Shown here: in pieces, positions 35,341 to 40,108 of the stretch
Position numbering within the stretch: position 1 is the stretch's first letter
Layout: each line of letters starts with the position of its first letter
Source: Okeania sp. KiyG1
GTDB lineage: Bacteria; Cyanobacteriota; Cyanobacteriia; Cyanobacteriales; Microcoleaceae
Assembly: GCF_014132355.1 (NCBI RefSeq)
Contig: NZ_BLZO01000134.1
Location: forward strand, 1 to 40,108
Length of the DNA stretch: 40,108 nt
Direction: 5' to 3'
Notes under the pieces: generated by a model
Told to the model about the DNA's origin: nothing
Databases searched by the model: none
The model's input: only the letters and a program-made list of their open reading frames with translations
Made by a program: the position numbers and the translations under genes

Positions 35341-35354
35341 TTTGATCATCAATG

Positions 35355-35383
35355 GTACTGATAACTGATAACTGATAACTGAA
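35355..35383. repeat. Heptamer tandem repeat (TAACTGA)n
   Basis: About four units lie ~20 bp downstream of the stop codon of the large surface protein (which is on the minus strand). Confidence 0.8.
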
Positions 35384-35400
35384 ATGACTTGCGCGTAGCG

Positions 35401-38400
35401 CTATATCTCTGGTTGTAATGTCAACTGTAAATTATCAATACCAATTTCGGTAGATTCACTGCCAATACTAATAAACCGAGTATCTCCTGGAATTGAAATA
35501 CTTCGACGGCTAAAGTTACTGAAATTATTTGGTTGGTCAGGAACAGGAGTAGTTGGACCTAAAGTTGCTCCTGGGCCAATCTCTTGACTATTTTCATTGA
35601 AAAACCTCACATTGTGACTTCTGTTAGGAGAAGCATAGTCAAACGCAAGATTACCAGACTCAATTTCACCTATCGTACCAATCACTTCAGCTAAATCAAT
35701 CACAATAGCATCAAGCTCAAAGCCTAATTGTTGGTCTGGTATATCGTAGGCAATAACAGTATTATTGTTAGGAGTACCATCAAATCTTCCTTCTCCTTCT
35801 GGTTCATTCCTACTTACTAAAGCTACAGTATTACGAGAAAATAGAAGGTCAGGAGGACCTTGAGGGGAAGTAACTGGAACAGACCTAACAGAATCAAAAT
35901 TGTTAAATTCACCATCAAAACGCAACACCCTAGTAATAAAAGGTTGAGGTGGTGGGAGTAGCTCGTCATCATCAATAATTTGTAAAGTAGCAGGTGAACC
36001 AACAGTTGCCCCACCAGTAACGTTACTTAAACTTAAATTGACAGTTTCCGTATTCTCGACTGAGTCATCATTAACAATAGGAATATTAATAGTTTGTTGG
36101 GTTTGGTCATCTGTAAAGAAAATAGTCTCAGGAACAGGGTTGCCATAATCAATACCTTGGGATGCTGTGCCATTGGAAAGATTAAAATTGGCACTAACTA
36201 CTCCATCACTCCCACCAGTACGAATAACTGTAACTGTAGCAGTGGGTTCATTTTCTGTCACACTAAAAGTGGGGTTGCTAAATTGGAGAGTACCTGAGTT
36301 GGCAATGCTATAACCGAAGTTAACATTAACATCTTGACTAGAAGACAAGGAAACAGGAAACTCTGCGGCAGTTGTGAGAGTAGCATTAGGTTGAGGAGAA
36401 ATTGTTCTGACTGTATAGTTACCTGGTAATAAGTTAGAGAAGCTATAGAAACCAAACCCATTTCTAGTAGCTTGTTGTTCGTTGGGGTCAAGAGTATCAT
36501 TTTGATTAATATCTAGGAAAACAGTGATATCTCCTAATCCAGTTTCTCCTGAATCGAATAAACCATTACGGTTAATATCGTTAAATATATTTCCACTAAT
36601 ACTTCCTGGAAATTCAGGTTGCGGGTTAACTACAACGCTGACTGTATTCGTAGAGTCAGGAGTATTTGGGTTATTATCGCTAATAGTGTAATTGAATGTA
36701 TCTGTGAAAGGTTCGGTAGTTGTAAACCCTGGAGCGAGACTATAGATAATTTGGTTGTTAATACCATCTATAGTAACGTTATTTCCTGCTTGGCTAAAAT
36801 TATCAACAGCAATAATCTCTGGAAAATCCCCTTGATCATTTGCCAAGACATTAATAGTTATAGGTGGGTCCCCTTGAGTTATATTAGCAGTATCGGGGTT
36901 AGCTATAGGAGGGAGTGGAACTTCATCCTCACGAATTTCTAAAATTGCAGTAGCAGGTTGACCAATAGTTCCATCACCAGTAACATTGCTCAAACTCAAG
37001 TTAACAGTTTTATTTCCTTCAACGATAGAATTATCAAAAATTGGAATACTGACAGTTTGTTGTGTTTCTCCATCTGCAAAGAAAATAGGGTTAGGAAAAG
37101 GGTTGCCAAAATCAACACCTTGAACTGCCGTATCACTGGAAAGGTTGATATTAGCACTAACTACTCCATCACTCCCATCAGTACGAGTTATTGTGACTGT
37201 AGCAGTAGGAGTATTTTCCGCAACGTTAAAAGTTGGTTCGCTAAATTGGAGAGTACCTGAGTTGGCAATGCTATAACCAAAGTTAATATCATTAACATTT
37301 TGACTAGAAGACAAGGAAACAGGAAACTCTGCTGCAGTTGTGAGAGTAGCATTAGGTTGAGGAGAAATTGTTCTGACTGTATAGTTACCTGGTAATAAGT
37401 TAGAGAAGCTATAGAAACCAAACCCATTTCTAGTAGCTTGTTGTTCGTTGGGGTCAAGAGTATCATTTTGATTAGTATCTAGGAAAACAGTGATATCTCC
37501 TAATCCTGTTTCTCCTGAATCGAATAAACCATTAAGGTTAATATCGTTAAATATATTTCCACTGATACTTCCTGGAGAGATATTATTTTGAATATTTATA
37601 TTGGTAGCATTTTGACCAGCTAATAGGGGGACTGGTGCGATAAGTTCAGGAATAAAATTACCTTGAGGTACTGCTCGGATATTATAAGTATTAGCTTCTA
37701 GTTCCGAGAAGTTGTAATTACCATCGAGGTTGGTTAAAGTATTTCTTTCGTTGGGGTCGAGGATGTTGTTATTGTTGGAGTCGATGAAAACGGTGATATT
37801 TCCTATTCCCTCCGTGGGGTCTGGAGAATCATTATTGTTGAGGTCGTCAAATACTGTACCACTAATGTTGCCAAGAGGTTGAGATTGAGAAGTTACATTA
37901 GCATTAACAATATTTGTCGGTACTCCATCTACAATAAATTGTAGGTTTGGGTCAATACCATCAAGAGTTGCACTGTGAGAAATGTTAAAGTTACCATCAT
38001 TAACTCCCGTAACTGTTACATTTTGCGGAGTAGTTCCATTTGATTCATTAAATTCTAGGGTGATCGGAACTCCAGGACCGCTACCAAGATTGATTTCTAG
38101 GGGCGGGGCGATCGCTATTTCAATAGGAGTTGTGGGATTACTATTTAGTTGTATCGTATAATTGTCAGACCCTCCAGCAGTAAAAGCTGTATTTCCATCA
38201 GTTTGATTAATCAGGACTTGTGTAGGAGCGGGGTCATCAATATTTACTGTGACTTGAGATATGTTGAGATTATTGTATCTAAGGTCGGTCTGACTAAAAG
38301 CTTGATGAGCGATCGTGCTAATATTTTGAGTCTCCGTTTCTGGAATATTATCATCTACTGCTGTAACTGTAACTGTTCGAGGAACATTCCAGTTAGTTTG

Positions 38401-40108
38401 GTCAAAAGTAATAGGAGCTATTGGTTGAATTTGCTGGTCTGTATTAAAGTTGATAGAAACGTTGCCAATAGGTTCTGTGGTTAAGAATACTTGATAACTA
38501 CCTGTTGCTCCTCCCTCTGTTGCGTCAGTTGTAGCGGGGTTAATCACAACATTAGGAATATCGTTATCTGTGATATTAGCAGTAATGACATTCGATGGTG
38601 TACCATCTACCGTAAATGGTGCAGTAGGACCATTATAATTTTGATCGTTACTCGTAGCAGTATGAATAATGTTATCAATAGAGTCTCCTGCTGCAATATT
38701 ATCATCTACTGCTGTAACTGTAATCGTTTGAGCTCCTAAGTTACCAGGGTTAAATGTCAAGTTAATTGTGTTGCTTAGTGTTTCATCACTATCACTGAGA
38801 AGAGCTTGACCTTCTGAAGTAATGGTAATATTAACTGGATCGCTAGGATTGCTATCGAGTTCTATTTGGTAAGTATCAGTTGTTGACCCTTCGATAACGT
38901 CAGTGCTTCCACCTGTTTGAGTAATAGAGATTCCGGGAGGAGTAATATTGTTGGGTATGTTGGTGAGGTTGATTTGGGAGAAGTCAAATGTTGTATCTGT
39001 GGGATTGATGGTAATAGTTGGTGCTGGTTGTTGTTGAGTGAATCCTGTTGGGGGAATGTCTCTAATACTATATGTTCCTGGTGCTAGATTAATATTGTTG
39101 AATTGGTACAATCCATTAATATCTGTTATGGTCTGAATTTCGTTATTATCCAGGATGTTGTTGTTGTTGGTATCTATATATATGGTGATATTAGGTGCTG
39201 GTGTATCTCCTATTCCATCGTTGTTTGTGTCGTTTAATTTGGTTCCACTAATATTTGCTGGAATATTATTCGCTATATTTGTCAAATCTACCTGGGTCAA
39301 ATTGACAATTGTATCTGTGGGATTGATGGTAATAGTTGGTGCTGGTTGTTGTTGAGTGAATCCTGTTGGGGGAATGTCTCTAATACTATATGTTCCTGGT
39401 GCTAGATTAATATTGTTGAATTGGTACAATCCATTAATATCTGTTATGGTCTGAATTTCGTTATTATCCAGGATGTTGTTGTTGTTGGTATCTATATATA
39501 TGGTGATATTAGGTGCTGGTGTATCTCCTATTCCATCATTGTTTGTGTCGTTTAATTTGGTTCCACTAATATTTGCTGGAATATTATTCGCTATATTTGT
39601 CAAATCTACCTGGGTCAAATTGACAATTGTATCTGTGGGATTGATGGTAATGGTTGGTGCTGGTTGTTGTTGAGTAAATCCTGTTGGGGAAATGTCTCTA
39701 ATACTATATGTTCCTGGTGCTAGATTAATATTGTTGAATTGGTACAATCCATTAATATCTGTTGTGGTCTGAATTTCGTTATTATCCAGGATGTTGTTGT
39801 TGTTGGTATCTATATATATGGTGATATTAGGTGCTGGTGTATCTCCTATTCCATCATTGTTTGTGTCGTTTAATTTTGTTCCACTAATATTTGCTGGAAT
39901 ATTATTCGCTATATTTGTCAAATCTACCTGGGTCAAATTGACAATTGTATCTGTGGGATTGATGGTAATGGTTGGTGCTGGTTGTTGTTGAGTAAATCCT
40001 GTTGGGGAAATGTCTCTAATACTATATGTTCCTGGTGCTAGATTAATATTGTTGAATTGGTACAATCCATTAATATCTGTTGTGGTCTGAATTTCGTTAT
40101 TATCCAGG
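35401..40108 (-). CDS. Giant SdrD-B / Calx-beta repeat surface protein (5' partial)
   Basis: The frame is open through the right edge; about 1568 residues are visible. Reading N to C: at least four nearly identical 106-residue units (ISGTKLNDTNNDGIGDTPAPNITIYI..., with DTNNNNILDNNEIQT calcium-type loops and APGTYSIRDI) of SdrD-B type; about four Calx-beta-like stretches with TVTAVDDN; further SdrD-B units (GNIFNDINLNGLFDSGETGLGDITVFLD and a twin ~960 bp on); two clear Calx-beta domains (FNVAENTPTATVTITRTDGSDGVVSANINLSS); a cadherin-like/VCBS-like piece (PPIANPDTANITQGDPPITINVLANDQG); and a distinct ~170-residue C-terminal domain (TRVLRFDGEFNNFDSVRSVPV...GIDNLQLTLQPEI) that may be jelly-roll-like. 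Family members are secreted calcium-binding adhesins or sheath proteins. No sorting motif or anchor is visible at the C-terminus. The gene stands alone. Confidence 0.85.
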   Translation of the reverse strand, partial: LDNNEIQTTTDINGLYQFNNINLAPGTYSIRDISPTGFTQQQPAPTITINPTDTIVNLTQVDLTNIANNIPANISGTKLNDTNNDGIGDTPAPNITIYIDTNNNNILDNNEIQTTTDINGLYQFNNINLAPGTYSIRDISPTGFTQQQPAPTITINPTDTIVNLTQVDLTNIANNIPANISGTKLNDTNNDGIGDTPAPNITIYIDTNNNNILDNNEIQTITDINGLYQFNNINLAPGTYSIRDIPPTGFTQQQPAPTITINPTDTIVNLTQVDLTNIANNIPANISGTKLNDTNNDGIGDTPAPNITIYIDTNNNNILDNNEIQTITDINGLYQFNNINLAPGTYSIRDIPPTGFTQQQPAPTITINPTDTTFDFSQINLTNIPNNITPPGISITQTGGSTDVIEGSTTDTYQIELDSNPSDPVNITITSEGQALLSDSDETLSNTINLTFNPGNLGAQTITVTAVDDNIAAGDSIDNIIHTATSNDQNYNGPTAPFTVDGTPSNVITANITDNDIPNVVINPATTDATEGGATGSYQVFLTTEPIGNVSINFNTDQQIQPIAPITFDQTNWNVPRTVTVTAVDDNIPETETQNISTIAHQAFSQTDLRYNNLNISQVTVNIDDPAPTQVLINQTDGNTAFTAGGSDNYTIQLNSNPTTPIEIAIAPPLEINLGSGPGVPITLEFNESNGTTPQNVTVTGVNDGNFNISHSATLDGIDPNLQFIVDGVPTNIVNANVTSQSQPLGNISGTVFDDLNNNDSPDPTEGIGNITVFIDSNNNNILDPNERNTLTNLDGNYNFSELEANTYNIRAVPQGNFIPELIAPVPLLAGQNATNINIQNNISPGSISGNIFNDINLNGLFDSGETGLGDITVFLDTNQNDTLDPNEQQATRNGFGFYSFSNLLPGNYTVRTISPQPNATLTTAAEFPVSLSSSQNVNDINFGYSIANSGTLQFSEPTFNVAENTPTATVTITRTDGSDGVVSANINLSSDTAVQGVDFGNPFPNPIFFADGETQQTVSIPIFDNSIVEGNKTVNLSLSNVTGDGTIGQPATAILEIREDEVPLPPIANPDTANITQGDPPITINVLANDQGDFPEIIAVDNFSQAGNNVTIDGINNQIIYSLAPGFTTTEPFTDTFNYTISDNNPNTPDSTNTVSVVVNPQPEFPGSISGNIFNDINRNGLFDSGETGLGDITVFLDINQNDTLDPNEQQATRNGFGFYSFSNLLPGNYTVRTISPQPNATLTTAAEFPVSLSSSQDVNVNFGYSIANSGTLQFSNPTFSVTENEPTATVTVIRTGGSDGVVSANFNLSNGTASQGIDYGNPVPETIFFTDDQTQQTINIPIVNDDSVENTETVNLSLSNVTGGATVGSPATLQIIDDDELLPPPQPFITRVLRFDGEFNNFDSVRSVPVTSPQGPPDLLFSRNTVALVSRNEPEGEGRFDGTPNNNTVIAYDIPDQQLGFELDAIVIDLAEVIGTIGEIESGNLAFDYASPNRSHNVRFFNENSQEIGPGATLGPTTPVPDQPNNFSNFSRRSISIPGDTRFISIGSESTEIGIDNLQLTLQPEI
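39098..40108. repeat. 318-bp in-frame tandem repeats inside the surface-protein gene
   Basis: Three full units and a partial one repeat at exactly 318 bp (for instance the block at 39155, 39473 and 39791) with only a few substitutions per unit, such as GGGGGAATG versus GGGGAAATG and TTATGG versus TTGTGG. The array runs off the window's right edge. Confidence 0.95.

Noticed and set aside
36094-39991. Plus-strand ORFs antisense to the surface-protein gene, including three 66-aa copies
   Set aside because: They repeat at exactly the 318-bp period of the coding strand and are shadows of it.

Overview
The window looks like chromosomal DNA from a low-GC filamentous cyanobacterium of the Trichodesmium/Okeania/Oscillatoriales type (inference). 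Evidence seen: many GCGATCGC (HIP1) octamers, abundant period-7 short tandem repeats, long gene-free stretches full of repeats, IS200/IS605-type tnpB elements, and typical cyanobacterial families (DUF1400 hydrolase, pentapeptide-repeat protein, WD40 protein, CHAT-TPR protein, FtsH paralogues, DUF4336). No tRNA, rRNA, CRISPR array or prophage was recognised.

Layout. 1-907: C-terminal part of a PEP-synthase-like enzyme, running in from the left edge. 921-2390: eight tandem copies of a ~186-bp unit. 2692-4132: an intact-looking IS200/IS605-type tnpB element. 4189-5004: comF, whose 3' end has been overwritten by heptamer repeats and a MITE. 5689-6382: a frameshifted DUF4336 gene, followed by a strong hairpin/terminator and a 41-aa basic small ORF. 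7610-9295: secreted DUF1400/alpha-beta hydrolase. 10014-12194: membrane pentapeptide-repeat protein with a DNA-level hexamer repeat inside its membrane segment. 12371-13360: ~93-bp tandem repeats broken by a MITE. 13620-15410: WD40 protein. 15411-16550: composite repeats of period 7 and 8.

16553-22862 holds two tandem ftsH paralogues on the minus strand. The downstream one is complete apart from two +1 homopolymer frameshifts. The upstream one is a wreck: one nonsense codon, two related tnpB elements inserted after the same pentamer (AGGGT on the coding strand), and a lost 3' end that stops at a dispersed ~185-bp repeat. 23078-26462 is a decayed IS5-type element into which a second, also decayed, 2187-bp two-gene IS has inserted with a 6-bp target duplication. 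The IS5-type ends (GACATCTCC) match the ends of at least five MITE copies scattered through the window.

26726-32387 carries a peroxiredoxin-like protein without the usual peroxidatic cysteine, an XRE antitoxin-like regulator coupled by an ATGA overlap to a tiny ORF, a large CHAT-TPR protein and a small exported TPR protein. 32905-33283 is an internally deleted relative of the 2692-4132 element that keeps both ends and the putative guide-RNA region. Nested palindromic MITEs follow at 33297-33530, then a 24-unit, 74-77-bp array at 33550-35340 with a HIP1 site and a second palindrome in every unit. From 35401 to the right edge runs the C-terminal part of a very large SdrD-B/Calx-beta surface protein whose 318-bp repeats are nearly identical.

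The genes do not form one pathway. The region reads as accessory DNA shaped by transposition, repeat growth and gene decay. Nothing here proves a new defence or metabolic system. The strongest unusual signals are the paired TnpB insertions with a shared flank, the IS5/MITE family, the deleted IS605-type element with conserved RNA-like structure, and the HIP1-bearing tandem array with its higher-order duplication.
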